A DNA stretch of 64,000 nucleotides from Ruminococcus flavefaciens (GCF_900116855.1 NZ_UETD01000014.1:1-64000); one strand, 5' to 3'. Counted from the stretch's first letter, positions 7,532-16,231 are shown. The notes: generated from the letters alone by a model not told the origin. Made by a program: numbers and translations.

Positions 7532-8703
7532 ACGACAAGAAAAAGATAGGATTTGATATCCTCGAAAACTCGGATATAAACACGATCGAAGAGATAGGTA
7601 CAGGTAAAATGAATATTGATAAGAACGCCCGCGAAAGGATGCTGAAGAACACTATGAATAAATACGAAGCAGAGAAGAAAAGACTCGGGATAGCACAGGA
7701 TACGACATCTGAAAACAATGAGAACGCCGATTCGGTAACAGGCGTAGAGGTCTATGAGCGCAGAAGGCTTCCCCATTTTATCTACATTGGTCTGTGCTCG
7801 GCAGCCGCCATCGCTCTGACCATCGGCAGCATAACCATGCTCAACCGCCGCAAGCCTGATGCTCCCGAAATACAGACTCCCGTTGCACAGGTAACTTCTA
7901 CTGCCGCAACTACTTCCACAGGCATCTCCACCACCACAGCTTCATCAAAAGAAGCGGTAACTGTAATTGCAGCAGCGACCGAAACATCAGCTGCTTCGGC
8001 AAAAGATACAACTGCAGCCACCACAACAGCAGCTGATCGTTCCGATAAAACAGGCGGTGATACAGAAACTGCCGCCGGAAACACTACCTCAGACACAACT
8101 GTATCAGCAGCATACACAAATCCCCACACAGACCGCACCGATATCACTCAGGAGGAGCTCGATGCGGCTGCTGTCAGAGCTGTAAAGCAGCTTATCAATG
8201 ACAATGATGGCTTTAAAAATCCCAATGTTGCTCAGCCTGATCCAACACTCGGTGTGATGCTGCGATATGCATTCTATGATGTTAACGGTGACTCCGTTCC
8301 CGAACTGTTTATACGTCATAATTATGCGCTCGGAAACGCCTATATGTATGTATATGACGGAAATGACTATGTTACAGCTCGCTTCAACGGTCATGACATG
8401 AACGGAAATGAAACAGTACAAGAGACTGTTCTGTCCGTTGTTGAAGCATTCAGCGCAGACAATACCATAGGTATGATGGGACATCAGGGTGGAAGTCAGT
8501 CCTTTATCCTTTACATGGGAGACGATAACACTATTACTCCGCTTTATGAATATACCTTATACAGATCATATAAGGACGGCAGGCTGTCGGAAGAATATAC
8601 CTATGATGGTGATCTGGGCAAATTCGGCGAGTTCCTTGATATGTACAGATCCTACGGAGAAAGGGAACTGAACTGGATCGAATATGACTTAAATGAAAAT
8701 TAA
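7528..8703 (+). CDS. Single-pass membrane protein, putative anti-sigma factor
   Basis: A 391-residue protein in an ATGA overlap with the ECF sigma gene. A cytoplasmic N-terminus of about 80 charged residues precedes one membrane helix (about 83-105). A Thr/Ala-rich linker (about 115-205) and an outside domain (about 215-391) follow. The outside domain includes DVNGDSVPELFI, which resembles the calcium-loop/beta-propeller-like strand units of secreted proteins. Coupling to sigma and the inside-membrane-outside layout fit an anti-sigma sensor. No zinc-binding HxxxCxxC motif of classical anti-sigma factors is seen, so the role is inferred from context. Confidence 0.6.
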   Translation: MNDKKKIGFDILENSDINTIEEIGTGKMNIDKNARERMLKNTMNKYEAEKKRLGIAQDTTSENNENADSVTGVEVYERRRLPHFIYIGLCSAAAIALTIGSITMLNRRKPDAPEIQTPVAQVTSTAATTSTGISTTTASSKEAVTVIAAATETSAASAKDTTAATTTAADRSDKTGGDTETAAGNTTSDTTVSAAYTNPHTDRTDITQEELDAAAVRAVKQLINDNDGFKNPNVAQPDPTLGVMLRYAFYDVNGDSVPELFIRHNYALGNAYMYVYDGNDYVTARFNGHDMNGNETVQETVLSVVEAFSADNTIGMMGHQGGSQSFILYMGDDNTITPLYEYTLYRSYKDGRLSEEYTYDGDLGKFGEFLDMYRSYGERELNWIEYDLNEN

Positions 8704-8714
8704 GTTTTCATAAG

Positions 8715-9037
8715 AAAAAGCGCCGTGCAGGATAAGAGTGTCGCTCTTATAGAAGTTTTACAAGTGATATTGAGGAAAACCCTTTTGAAAAAGGGTTCTT
8801 CCTCAAACTCCTTTCCTAAAACTTTTAGCATTAAATTTAGCCCCAACAGGGCGCTCTCAGTATTATTACTGATTTTCACATCTTGTGTGGAGCGCCCTGT
8901 CGGGGCTAAATTCAGTTATAAAGTCTTTGGAAAAAGGGGGCTTGGGGGAAAAGAACCTTTCCTCAGAAAGGTTTTTTCCTCCAATAATTACATATAAACT
9001 TCTATATAAGTACTACTCTTATCCTGTGCGGTTTTTT
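8715..9037. repeat. Imperfect palindrome of about 320 bp (giant hairpin / MITE-like)
   Basis: The left arm from 8715 (AAAAAGCGCCGTGCAGGATA) is repeated in inverted form by the right arm ending at 9037 (TATCCTGTGCGGTTTTTT). Similarity runs through the whole arms, about 150 bp each: GAGGAAAACCC... against its complement near 8965-8985, and TTTAGCCCCAACAGGGCGCT (about 8838) against GGAGCGCCCTGTCGGGGCTAAA (about 8890). Each arm also has its own small hairpin. The apex is near 8876. Open frames inside it are by-products of the symmetry. It could also terminate the sigma operon. Confidence 0.85.
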
Positions 9038-9289
9038 TATATTTCACAAAGATATAGCCTGATCCGCTCACTCCCGAAAAAATACCTTTCACTCCATTTT
9101 TATAGCGAAGTTCCTCTTGCGGAGATATAATAAAGTCACACTAAAGCAAAGGAGAGTGAGAAACAAAAAACTTCACTCCGCAGGAAGCGGAAACACCAAT
9201 GTATTTAAATGTGATCGGTCCGAATAAAACAAGAGCCTGATCTGCATTAAGAAAATTATAACGATATTTAAGAAAAGAGGAACAAAAAA
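9038..9289 (+). other. 250-bp leader region of the lysozyme-like gene
   Basis: No protein-coding gene is seen. TATAAT at 9126-9131 could be a -10, but no good -35 lies 16-18 bp upstream. The transcribed part would contain a hairpin from GGAGAGTGAG (about 9151) to CTTCACTCC (about 9171), a TCCGCAGGAAGCGGA hairpin (about 9176-9190) and AGAGGA before the ATG. A structured regulatory RNA is possible, but no known riboswitch was recognised by eye. Confidence 0.4.
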
Positions 9290-10369
9290 ATGAAAAAGGT
9301 AAATCTCAGAAGAACTATCACAGGCATCGCAGCCGCAGCAGCAATGGCTTTCACAGCTGTCGCTCCCACAGCACTCAACGTTTCCCCCATAGCCCCCACA
9401 GCTATTTCCGCAAGCGCAGCAAGTATTTCGCTGACTCAGACAGAAGCTTCGAGAGGACAGCAGATATATGACCGTCTGAAGAGCACTACAACATGGAACG
9501 ATGCAGCTATCTGCGGTGTAATGGCTGATCTTTATACAGAAAGCCGCTTTGACCCTAATGCGCTGAACGACAGAGCTTACTCTGACCCATATATGCAGGC
9601 TTACGGTCTTGCACAGTGGCGCGATGGCAGAAAGGCTGAACTCAGGACCAGACAGAATTACTGGACTATAGCTACTCAGCTCGGTTTCCTTGTTGATGAG
9701 ATATATAACCGTGATTCCTGCAGATCAGATGATTTTGCAATGTCAAGAAATGCTATTATAAACGCGGTAAACAGCGCTTCCGGTGCAGGAGATGTAGTAT
9801 ACAAGTTCAGACTGAACTTTGGCTGGGGCAAATACAGTGAAGCTTCTGCTCCGCAGAATATGAAGGACGAATGCAATTCAAGACGTGAGATCGCAGTATT
9901 TTTATACAACAAATACGCAAGCGGAAATAATGGAGGCGGCGGTTCAAATACCGAGCTTCCTTACACAGTTAATCTGACAAGCGGAACACCTATCTATAAA
10001 ACTCCGGGGTCAACAGCTACAAACGGTCAGATCACAGTAACCACTCTTTACACAATAGTTGAAGAGAAGACAGTTAACAATATCAAATACGGAAAGCTCA
10101 AGAGCGGTGCAGGCTGGGTGAAGCTCGGAACAGGCTCAGGCTCGGGAACAGGCTCGGGCTCAGGTTCGGGCAATGTCAATACAGATGAGATCGCTGTAAA
10201 TTACATTAAGCAGCTTGCAAAGGGAACACCTATTTACAAGGACGCAGGCTCATCTGTAGTCAATCAGTATCTCTCCGCAGCAGGATCATTCACCATCGTA
10301 GGCGAAAAGACCGTAAACAGCGTAAAGTACGGCAGACTCAAGAGCGGCGCAGGCTGGGTAAAGCTCTGA
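9290..10369 (+). CDS. Secreted phage-tail-lysozyme-like peptidoglycan hydrolase with two SH3-type repeats
   Basis: A 359-residue protein. A signal peptide (about 1-38, several Ala-rich segments) is followed by a domain of about 160 residues. That domain starts TRGQQIYDRLKS-like and contains AAICGVMADLYTESRF, then YGLAQWRDGRKAEL, matching phage tail lysozyme (Phage_lysozyme2) proteins; the Glu of TESRF is the likely catalytic acid. Two bacterial SH3-like repeats (about 218-280 and 300-359) share GTPIYK and KSGAGWVKL and are joined by a Gly-Ser linker; they probably anchor it to the wall. The ATG follows AGAGGA. Likely role: wall turnover or lysis. Confidence 0.85.
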   Translation: MKKVNLRRTITGIAAAAAMAFTAVAPTALNVSPIAPTAISASAASISLTQTEASRGQQIYDRLKSTTTWNDAAICGVMADLYTESRFDPNALNDRAYSDPYMQAYGLAQWRDGRKAELRTRQNYWTIATQLGFLVDEIYNRDSCRSDDFAMSRNAIINAVNSASGAGDVVYKFRLNFGWGKYSEASAPQNMKDECNSRREIAVFLYNKYASGNNGGGGSNTELPYTVNLTSGTPIYKTPGSTATNGQITVTTLYTIVEEKTVNNIKYGKLKSGAGWVKLGTGSGSGTGSGSGSGNVNTDEIAVNYIKQLAKGTPIYKDAGSSVVNQYLSAAGSFTIVGEKTVNSVKYGRLKSGAGWVKL

Positions 10370-10398
10370 TAAACACGCTTGAATCCTTATATTGTATA

Positions 10399-10440
10399 TG
10401 GCTCCGTCGAGGTAATTCGGCGGAGCCGCTTCATTTTATA
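10399..10440 (+). terminator. Terminator of the lysozyme-like gene
   Basis: GGCTCCG pairs with CGGAGCC around TCGAGGTAATTCGG, followed by a moderately T-rich tail (CTTCATTTTAT). Confidence 0.65.
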
Positions 10441-10497
10441 AGGCAATATATGACAAAAACTCCCTGACAGGTGAACGGTGCAGATTTTTGCGCTATA

Positions 10498-10526
10498 TTG
10501 ACTTATTTCCCGTTTTATGATATGAT
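10498..10526 (+). promoter_or_regulatory. Promoter of the small membrane protein gene
   Basis: TTGACT at 10498-10503, 17-bp spacer, TATGAT at 10521-10526 with TG one base upstream. Confidence 0.8.
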
Positions 10527-10593
10527 ATTCCTGTGATATTGCCCCGCTATCGGGAGCTATGCTTGCGAATTACTATTAAGGAGTTGTTTGCCC

Positions 10594-11268
10594 ATGAGTC
10601 TTTTCCGCAGTTCATCATCTTATGAAAACAGACAGGCATCACCTGTCACAGCCGCCGTTGTCTTTGGTATCATCATTATCATAGCACTGTATTTCGGCAT
10701 AAGCGGTCTTATAGGAGGGGGAAAGGTGTCCCTCGACAGTGCTTTTGAGTCGGGCATGGACAAGGGCAGCATCGTCAGCGGCGTGCCGCCATATGGCGCT
10801 CCACAGGCAAACCTTGACTACGAGCACGGTGTTGACTCTATACCCATAGGTCATGAGTATTACTACATGATACTCTCGGAGGATCAGCAGACTATACTTC
10901 TGGTCCGTGCAGACAAGCATTTCGGCGAGAACTTCGACAGCGAAAGCTACAAGAACATAAACGGCACCTCCATAAAGGGCAAGGTAAGAATGACTTCAAA
11001 GGACGTTACCGCAAAGTTCTCGGAGCTCACCCAGCTTGACGAGCCTGAGCTGAAATACATCGACACCACATATGTGAGCAGGAGCATAAAGTGGTTCATC
11101 ATTGCCGCAATAAATCTGCTGCTGATAATAGTCCTCATAGTTAATAACGCGGTATTCGGCAGAAACGGCAGACCGCGCGGACTTGTCGGTGCTGTTACGG
11201 GACTTGTCTCCATCGCGGGAATGCTTGCGGCAGGATATCTGCTCATCTACAATATCCTTCTGAACTGA
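10594..11268 (+). CDS. Membrane protein of unknown function, three TM segments
   Basis: This 224-residue protein was not recognised. One membrane helix lies near the N-terminus (about 21-42). A soluble stretch of about 120 residues with YYYMILSEDQQTILLVRA follows. Two more helices close the protein (about 165-188 and 198-222). The ATG at 10594 follows AAGGAG at 10578-10583 by 10 nt; an in-frame TTG at 10588 is too close to that site. It has its own promoter and lies alone between the lysozyme gene and proS, so neighbours give no function. Confidence 0.75.
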   Translation: MSLFRSSSSYENRQASPVTAAVVFGIIIIIALYFGISGLIGGGKVSLDSAFESGMDKGSIVSGVPPYGAPQANLDYEHGVDSIPIGHEYYYMILSEDQQTILLVRADKHFGENFDSESYKNINGTSIKGKVRMTSKDVTAKFSELTQLDEPELKYIDTTYVSRSIKWFIIAAINLLLIIVLIVNNAVFGRNGRPRGLVGAVTGLVSIAGMLAAGYLLIYNILLN

Positions 11269-11290
11269 GCGGATAAGCCTGTTTTTTGCA

Positions 11291-11319
11291 TTGACAACAG
11301 GCATAATAAATGATATAAT
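11291..11319 (+). promoter_or_regulatory. Consensus promoter of proS
   Basis: TTGACA at 11291-11296, 17-bp spacer, TATAAT at 11314-11319, 41 bp before the start codon. No T-box-like specifier or terminator fits in this short leader. Confidence 0.9.
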
Positions 11320-11359
11320 GATTATATCTATGAAATCATAACAGAAAGAGGTCATATAT

Positions 11360-12805
11360 ATGGCAAAAGATAAAAAGCTGGTATCTGAGATAACCTCAAT
11401 GGACGAGGATTTTGCTCAGTGGTATACCGATATCTGCAAGAAAGCAGAGCTTATTGAATATACAAGCGTTAAGGGATGTATGGTAATACGCCCCTACGGC
11501 TATGCTATATGGGAGAATATGCAGCATATCCTCGACACCACCTTCAAGGAAACAGGTCACGAGAATGTATGTATGCCTATGTTTATTCCCGAGAGCCTTC
11601 TCCAGAAGGAAAAGGATCACGTTGAGGGCTTCGCTCCCGAAGTTGCATGGGTAACTTACGGCGGAAACGAAAAGCTTGAGGACAGACTCTGCGTCCGCCC
11701 CACTTCCGAGACCCTTTTCTGCGAGCACTATGCTAATATAGTTCACTCCTACCGCGATCTGCCCAAGCTGTACAACCAGTGGGTAAGCGTTGTTCGCTGG
11801 GAAAAGACCACACGCCCCTTCCTCCGTTCAAGAGAGTTCCTCTGGCAGGAAGGCCACACTATCCACGCTACAGCTGAGGAGGCTATCGAGGAGACAGAGC
11901 GTATGCTCAATGTATATGCGGATTTCTGCGAGAAGTCCCTTGCTATGCCTGTTATAAAGGGCAAGAAGACAGAGAGCGACAAGTTCGCAGGAGCTGTTTC
12001 CACTTACGCTATCGAGGCGCTCATGCATGACGGAAAGGCGCTTCAGGCAGGTACCTCACATTACTTTGGCGATGGCTTCGCAAAGGCTTTCGGCATTGAG
12101 TATACAGATAAGGAAAACAAGAGAGTAAATCCCCACCAGACAAGCTGGGGCGTTACCACTCGTCTTATCGGTGCAGTCATCATGACTCACGGTGATAACA
12201 GCGGTCTTGTTCTTCCTCCCGCAGTAGCTCCTGTACAGGCGGTTATCGTACCTATCGCCCAGCACAAGGAGGGCGTTCTCGATAAGGCAGGAGAGCTCTT
12301 TAACGAGCTCAAGGCAGCAGGTATCAGAGTAAAGCTGGACGACAGCGAGAACTCACCCGGCTGGAAGTTTGCTGAATACGAGATGAAGGGCGTACCTGTT
12401 CGTATTGAGATAGGTCCCCGTGACATAGAGGAAAATCAGTGTGTTGTCGCAATTCGTTACAGCGGCGAGAAGAAGACAGTTGCACTGGGCGACCTTGCAA
12501 CATACATAAAGGCTCTCCTTGAAAAGGAGATACCCGAGGGTATGTTCAACAAGGCTGCTGAGAACCGCGCAAACAGAACATATGCCTGCACAACTATCGA
12601 CGAGATTAACAAGGCTCTCGAGGAGCACGGCGACGGCTTTGTAAAGGCAATGTGGTGCGGCGACGAGGCTTGTGAGGACGAGATAAAGGAAAAGACAGGC
12701 GTTGGCTCAAGATGTATCCCCTTCGAGCAGGAGAACCTCAGCGACAAGTGCGTCTGCTGCGGCAAGCCTGCAAAGTGCATGGTATACTGGGGCAAGGCAT
12801 ATTGA
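11360..12805 (+). CDS. proS: Prolyl-tRNA synthetase (short, eukaryote/archaea-like type)
   Basis: Charges tRNA-Pro with proline. At 481 residues it lacks the long editing insertion of E. coli-type ProRS and belongs to the short type 3 form. The class II motifs are visible: RPTSET near residue 113, then [12 protein letters not shown] (motif 2) and the late [16 protein letters not shown] (motif 3 region). A C-terminal domain carries cysteines ([16 protein letters not shown]) that probably bind zinc, ending in MVYWGKAY as usual for this type. The ATG follows AAAGAGG. A tRNA-Pro(UGG) gene lies elsewhere in the window. Monocistronic. Confidence 0.96.
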   Translation: MAKDKKLVSEITSMDEDFAQWYTDICKKAELIEYTSVKGCMVIRPYGYAIWENMQHILDTTFKETGHENVCMPMFIPESLLQKEKDHVEGFAPEVAWVTYGGNEKLEDRLCVRPTSETLFCEHYANIVHSYRDLPKLYNQWVSVVRWEKTTRPFLRSREFLWQEGHTIHATAEEAIEETERMLNVYADFCEKSLAMPVIKGKKTESDKFAGAVSTYAIEALMHDGKALQAGTSHYFGDGFAKAFGIEYTDKENKRVNPHQTSWGVTTRLIGAVIMTHGDNSGLVLPPAVAPVQAVIVPIAQHKEGVLDKAGELFNELKAAGIRVKLDDSENSPGWKFAEYEMKGVPVRIEIGPRDIEENQCVVAIRYSGEKKTVALGDLATYIKALLEKEIPEGMFNKAAENRANRTYACTTIDEINKALEEHGDGFVKAMWCGDEACEDEIKEKTGVGSRCIPFEQENLSDKCVCCGKPAKCMVYWGKAY

Positions 12806-12840
12806 TTTTCCCCACAGCATAACGCCAAAAACAGAAATAG

Positions 12841-12873
12841 TGCCCCTAAGTTTCAGATGACAGCTTAGGGGCA
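12841..12873 (+). terminator. Hairpin after proS, member of a recurring terminator family
   Basis: TGCCCCTAAG pairs perfectly with CTTAGGGGCA. The T tract is weak on the + strand. Similar CCCCT-AG hairpins close other genes in this window. A further perfect hairpin GTGTTTGC-ACAA-GCAAACAC lies at 12909-12928 before rnhA. The rnhA promoter is unclear: TATAAT occurs at 12970 and 12980 without a good -35. Confidence 0.6.
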
Positions 12874-13007
12874 TTGCAATAAGGGCTGTTTGTTTATATA
12901 TGACAGCTGTGTTTGCACAAGCAAACACAAAGTGGGTTTACTTCGGGTAACACCTACCCATTTTGTATATATAATATGTTATAATCAATTGACTTAGGTT
13001 TTCAGAG

Positions 13008-13457
13008 GTGAGACTTATCAAAACAGTTGAGATCTTCACAGACGGCGCCTGCAGCGGCAATCCCGGTCCCGGCGGATACGGTGTTGTGCTCCGCTATAAC
13101 GGCGTGGAAAAGGAGCTTTCGGGCGGCGACAGCGCCACCACCAACAACAGAATGGAGCTCCTCGGCGTTATCACGGGACTTTCCGCACTCAAGGAGCCTT
13201 GCAGGGTGATACTTACCACCGACAGCAAATATGTGGTGGACAGCGTCACAAAGGGCTGGGTGTACGGCTGGAAGAAAAAGGGCTGGATAAAATCCGACAA
13301 GAAGCCCGCACTCAATGTAGACCTCTGGGAGCAGCTCCTGCCTCTGCTGGAAAAGCATGAGGTGACCTTCAACTGGGTCAAGGGACACGCAGGTCATCCC
13401 GAAAATGAACGCTGCGACAGGCTTGCCGTGGAGCAGCGCGATATATATGCAAAATAG
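13008..13457 (+). CDS. rnhA: Ribonuclease HI
   Basis: Cleaves the RNA strand of RNA-DNA hybrids. The 149-residue protein has the four catalytic acids of RNase HI: D12 in [17 protein letters not shown]50 in NNRMELL, D72 in TTDSKYV and D137 in NERCDRLA, with the [10 protein letters not shown] loop. The basic-protrusion region [10 protein letters not shown] is present, so it is the type 1 form. A GTG start at 13008 is used here. A GAGGTGA motif lies just over this GTG, so translation could instead begin a few codons later at an unusual start. It is followed 13 nt later by nifS and probably cotranscribed with it. Confidence 0.95.
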   Translation: MRLIKTVEIFTDGACSGNPGPGGYGVVLRYNGVEKELSGGDSATTNNRMELLGVITGLSALKEPCRVILTTDSKYVVDSVTKGWVYGWKKKGWIKSDKKPALNVDLWEQLLPLLEKHEVTFNWVKGHAGHPENERCDRLAVEQRDIYAK

Positions 13458-13470
13458 GAGGAATCTACCA

Positions 13471-14664
13471 ATGGGAGAAAAAAGGTTCATATATGCCGAT
13501 AATGCGGCAACTACGGCGGTATCAGAGGAAGTCCTCAACGCCATGCTGCCCTATTTCCGTACAGCCTACGGAAATGCTTCCAGTATATATAAGCTTGGAC
13601 GCGACGCACAGCGCGATGTTGAGATAGCCCGTGAAAAGGTGGCAAAGGCTCTCGGCGCAGAGCCAAGAGAGATATTCTTTACCAGCTGCGGCTCGGAATC
13701 GGACAACTGGGCTATAAAGGGAACTGCCGAGATGATGGCAAAAAGAGGCAAGAAGCACATCGTTACCTCTGTGTTTGAGCATCATGCAGTTCTTCATACC
13801 TGCGAATACCTTGAAAAGCAGGGCTTTGAGGTGACATACGTCCCCGTAAGCGACAAGGGTCTCATCGACCCCGAGGACGTGAGAAAGGCTATCCGCGAGG
13901 ATACAGCTCTTGTCACCATAATGTACGCAAACAACGAGATAGGCACTATCCAGCCTATTGACGAGATAGCTGCAATATGCAAGGAAAAGAAGGTTCTTTT
14001 CCACACCGACGCCGTTCAGGCTGTTGGTCATGTTGAGATAGACGTCCACAAGCAGGGCATTGATATGCTCTCGCTGTCGGGACACAAGATACACGCTCAG
14101 AAGGGCATAGGTGCCCTCTATATCCGCAAGGGCATAACCCTTCCAAACCTTATCCACGGCGGCGGACAGGAACGCGGAAAACGCGCTGGTACAGAGAATG
14201 TTCCCGCTATCGTGGGACTGGGCGTGGCAATTGAAGCTGCCACACGCAATATTGCCGAAAAGGCAGCTATCATAACTCCAAGAAGAAACCGCCTCATCGA
14301 CGAGCTTCTGAAGATACCCTATACTCGCCTTAACGGCGACAGGGACAAGCGCCTCCCGGGAAATCTCAATATTTCCTTCGAGGGTCTTGAGGGAGAGTCA
14401 CTCCTGCTCATGCTTGACCTCAACGGTATCTGCGGTTCATCGGGCTCAGCCTGCACATCTGGCTCACTTGACCCCTCACACGTTCTGCTGTCTATCGGTC
14501 TGGTACACGCCGTAGCTCACGGCTCACTGAGACTTTCCATAGAGGAGGACGTAACTGACGAGGATGTGGACTATATCCTCGAGGTCATTCCAAAGGTAGT
14601 GGACAGGCTGCGTTCTATGTCACCCGTGTGGGAGCGCATGATGAAAGGCGAGAAATACGAGTAA
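13471..14664 (+). CDS. nifS: Cysteine desulfurase (NifS/IscS family)
   Basis: A PLP enzyme that takes sulfur from cysteine as an enzyme-bound persulfide for Fe-S cluster assembly. At 397 residues it has the usual length. It begins with IYADNAATT. The PLP lysine is K206 in [12 protein letters not shown] and the persulfide cysteine is C328 in [11 protein letters not shown], with the Ser/Gly-rich loop typical of IscS/NifS rather than SufS. AGGAGG precedes the ATG at 13471; an earlier in-frame ATG at 13405 lies inside rnhA and is unlikely. With nifU two genes downstream it forms an Fe-S assembly operon; no iscR is seen. Confidence 0.96.
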   Translation: MGEKRFIYADNAATTAVSEEVLNAMLPYFRTAYGNASSIYKLGRDAQRDVEIAREKVAKALGAEPREIFFTSCGSESDNWAIKGTAEMMAKRGKKHIVTSVFEHHAVLHTCEYLEKQGFEVTYVPVSDKGLIDPEDVRKAIREDTALVTIMYANNEIGTIQPIDEIAAICKEKKVLFHTDAVQAVGHVEIDVHKQGIDMLSLSGHKIHAQKGIGALYIRKGITLPNLIHGGGQERGKRAGTENVPAIVGLGVAIEAATRNIAEKAAIITPRRNRLIDELLKIPYTRLNGDRDKRLPGNLNISFEGLEGESLLLMLDLNGICGSSGSACTSGSLDPSHVLLSIGLVHAVAHGSLRLSIEEDVTDEDVDYILEVIPKVVDRLRSMSPVWERMMKGEKYE

Positions 14665-14688
14665 ATAATAACAACGGGGTGTAAGATT

Positions 14689-15093
14689 ATGGGAATATTT
14701 GATAATTTAAAGGACAAGCTCCTCAACAGGGAGCCCAAGAACCATGAATTTCTTACAGACGACGAAAGGGAGCTCCGCGAGTATGAGGAGTATTATACTC
14801 CTCAGTCGGGAGTTGCCGACGGTACCTATGCCGAGTTTGTGGTGAGCGATGTGTTCTCCGTAAGCGGCAGGGGAACTGTTGCGGTGGGGACCGTGACAGG
14901 CGGTGTTTTCAGTGTCGGGGACAAGGTTGTCATAGTCCGCGGCAGAGAGGACGAGATAGCTTCCGAGATAATAGGCATAGAGCAGTTCCGAAAGGTCTGT
15001 ACCTCAGTATCCGAGGGCGCAAATGCCGGTTTCCTGCTCAAGGGCGTTGACAGAAAGCAGATAGGCAGGAATGACATCATCAAGAAGCAGTAG
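14689..15093 (+). CDS. EF-Tu domain II-like stand-alone protein
   Basis: The 134-residue protein has a charged N-terminus (about 1-45) and then a beta-barrel-like part. VFSVSGRGTVAVGTVTGG followed by VGDKVVI and later GFLLKGVDRKQIGRNDII closely parallels domain II of translation factor EF-Tu (VFxISGRGTVVTGRV ... GFLLRGVxREDIxRGQVL). No GTPase domain is present. The gene sits between nifS and nifU, 24 nt after nifS and 47 nt before nifU, each with its own ribosome site. A role in Fe-S assembly or translation is only suggested by context; this is not a fragment of a nearby EF-Tu gene. Confidence 0.8.
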   Translation: MGIFDNLKDKLLNREPKNHEFLTDDERELREYEEYYTPQSGVADGTYAEFVVSDVFSVSGRGTVAVGTVTGGVFSVGDKVVIVRGREDEIASEIIGIEQFRKVCTSVSEGANAGFLLKGVDRKQIGRNDIIKKQ

Positions 15094-15140
15094 ACTTCGG
15101 GAATGTTTCAGCCCGAAATATTTACAAAGGAGTAATTGCT

Positions 15141-15557
15141 ATGTTATACAGTGAAAAGGTAATGGATCATTTCTCAAATCCGAGAAATGTGGGCGAGATC
15201 GAGGACGCTGACGGCGTAGGAGAGATCGGCAACGCAAAGTGCGGCGACATCATGAAGATGTACCTGAAAATAGACAACGGCATCATCACAGATGCAAAGT
15301 TCAAGACCTTCGGCTGCGGTGCGGCAGTTGCCACATCGTCAATGGCGACCGAGCTCATCAAGGGCAAGTCCATAGACGATGCGCTGAAGCTGACAAATCA
15401 GGCTGTTGTGGAGGCTCTTGACGGACTTCCCGCAGTAAAGATTCACTGCTCAGTACTTGCGGAGCAGGCAGTAAGGTCCGCACTTTCGGACTATTACACA
15501 AGACAGGGAATTGATCCCCTTCCCATCGTAGGCGAGATCAAGGAGCCCGAGGAATAA
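15141..15557 (+). CDS. nifU: Fe-S cluster scaffold protein (NifU/IscU-like)
   Basis: The 138-residue scaffold builds Fe-S clusters from iron and the sulfur delivered by the cysteine desulfurase. The three ligand cysteines are C34 (NAKCGDIM), C59 (FGCGAAVATSS) and C103 (KIHCSVLAEQA). D36 sits two residues after C34 as in IscU. It lacks the ferredoxin-like and C-terminal NifU domains, so it is the short IscU-type form found beside NifS-like enzymes in Clostridia. AAAGGAG precedes the ATG. Last gene of the operon, followed by a strong terminator hairpin. Confidence 0.95.
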   Translation: MLYSEKVMDHFSNPRNVGEIEDADGVGEIGNAKCGDIMKMYLKIDNGIITDAKFKTFGCGAAVATSSMATELIKGKSIDDALKLTNQAVVEALDGLPAVKIHCSVLAEQAVRSALSDYYTRQGIDPLPIVGEIKEPEE

Positions 15558-15593
15558 AAACATAGTCCATCGGACGGGTACTCATATAAAAGT

Positions 15594-15636
15594 TTTGCCC
15601 CTTAGTGTTTCACAGCACTAAGGGGCATTGTGTTTT
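15594..15636 (+). terminator. Terminator of the rnhA-nifS-nifU operon
   Basis: GCCCCTTAGTG (15597-15607) pairs with CACTAAGGGGC (15616-15626), flanked by TTTT and followed by ATTGTGTTTT. An almost identical hairpin follows glmM at 34405-34437. Confidence 0.85.
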
Positions 15637-15700
15637 ATTCAGTTGCTCAGATCGGAAATTATTCTGTCAGACAGCAGACGAACTGCTCTTTGATTCATCA

Positions 15701-16093
15701 TTAAAAGCTGATATGGATCATATCCGAAACATTTTTGTGACGAGCATACTTTCTGGTTCCGTATATCCTGATCGCGTCACGAAGAGACGGCTTAATTTCA
15801 TCGATAGATAACTGTCCGTTTCCCTTGACCTCGATAATGGAATAATAAATGTCATTATCTTTGATTTTTTCAAAGATGTTAATATTCATTGCAACACCTT
15901 TATAATCAAAAATAAATTGAAACTCGCTGCAAGGTTCTCTGAATGGACCGTTTCCGTAGTAAAACAAGCGGATATCGTTTTCAGAGTCAATAATTCCTCC
16001 GTCAGGTCTCAGCTTTTCACCGTAGCGGGGAAACATAGTAAGAGTATACTCACGTTTTTCGGATTCATCTAACGTACATATACGGAATGCCAT
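15701..16093 (-). CDS. Hypothetical small soluble protein
   Basis: This 130-residue protein was not recognised. It has no signal peptide or membrane segment and reads as a compact alpha/beta protein with KGVAMNINIFEKIKDND and YYSIIEVKGNGQLSID. A clear promoter precedes it, which supports a real gene, although the ribosome site is weak (AATAGG). It is alone on this strand between the nif terminator and the LRR terminator. No function can be inferred. Confidence 0.65.
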   Translation of the reverse strand: MAFRICTLDESEKREYTLTMFPRYGEKLRPDGGIIDSENDIRLFYYGNGPFREPCSEFQFIFDYKGVAMNINIFEKIKDNDIYYSIIEVKGNGQLSIDEIKPSLRDAIRIYGTRKYARHKNVSDMIHISF

Positions 16094-16136
16094 AATAACC
16101 TATTTCATTATAAAAGCCTGAATTAGAATTAATGTT

Positions 16137-16165
16137 ATTATAGCACGGGAAAAGAATGTTGTCAA
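16137..16165 (-). promoter_or_regulatory. Promoter of the small hypothetical gene
   Basis: Minus strand TTGACA (16165-16160), 17-bp spacer ending CGTGC, TATAAT (16142-16137): full consensus. Confidence 0.85.
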
Positions 16166-16170
16166 TAGAA

Positions 16171-16215
16171 AAGCCATAGTGCTTCTGACGATATATCAGA
16201 AATACTATGGCTTAA
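16171..16215 (-). terminator. Terminator of the LRR gene pair
   Basis: On the minus strand AAGCCATAGT pairs with ACTATGGCTT (arms 16204-16213 and 16171-16180), 18 bp after the LRR stop codon, ending in TTTTC. Confidence 0.7.
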
Positions 16216-16231
16216 ACTTTTTTATCAAAAG

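Noticed and set aside
7782..8147. Minus-strand frame of 121 codons opposite the putative anti-sigma gene
   Set aside because: Val/Ala-rich shadow of the Thr/Ala-rich linker, without a ribosome site or family features.
8725..8997. Plus-strand frame of 90 codons in the palindromic element
   Set aside because: It lies wholly in the inverted repeat, has no start signal, and its open state follows from AT-rich symmetry.
9140..9260. Known riboswitch (c-di-AMP or c-di-GMP class) in the lysozyme leader
   Set aside because: The conserved blocks of these classes were not found. It was kept only as an unassigned structured leader.
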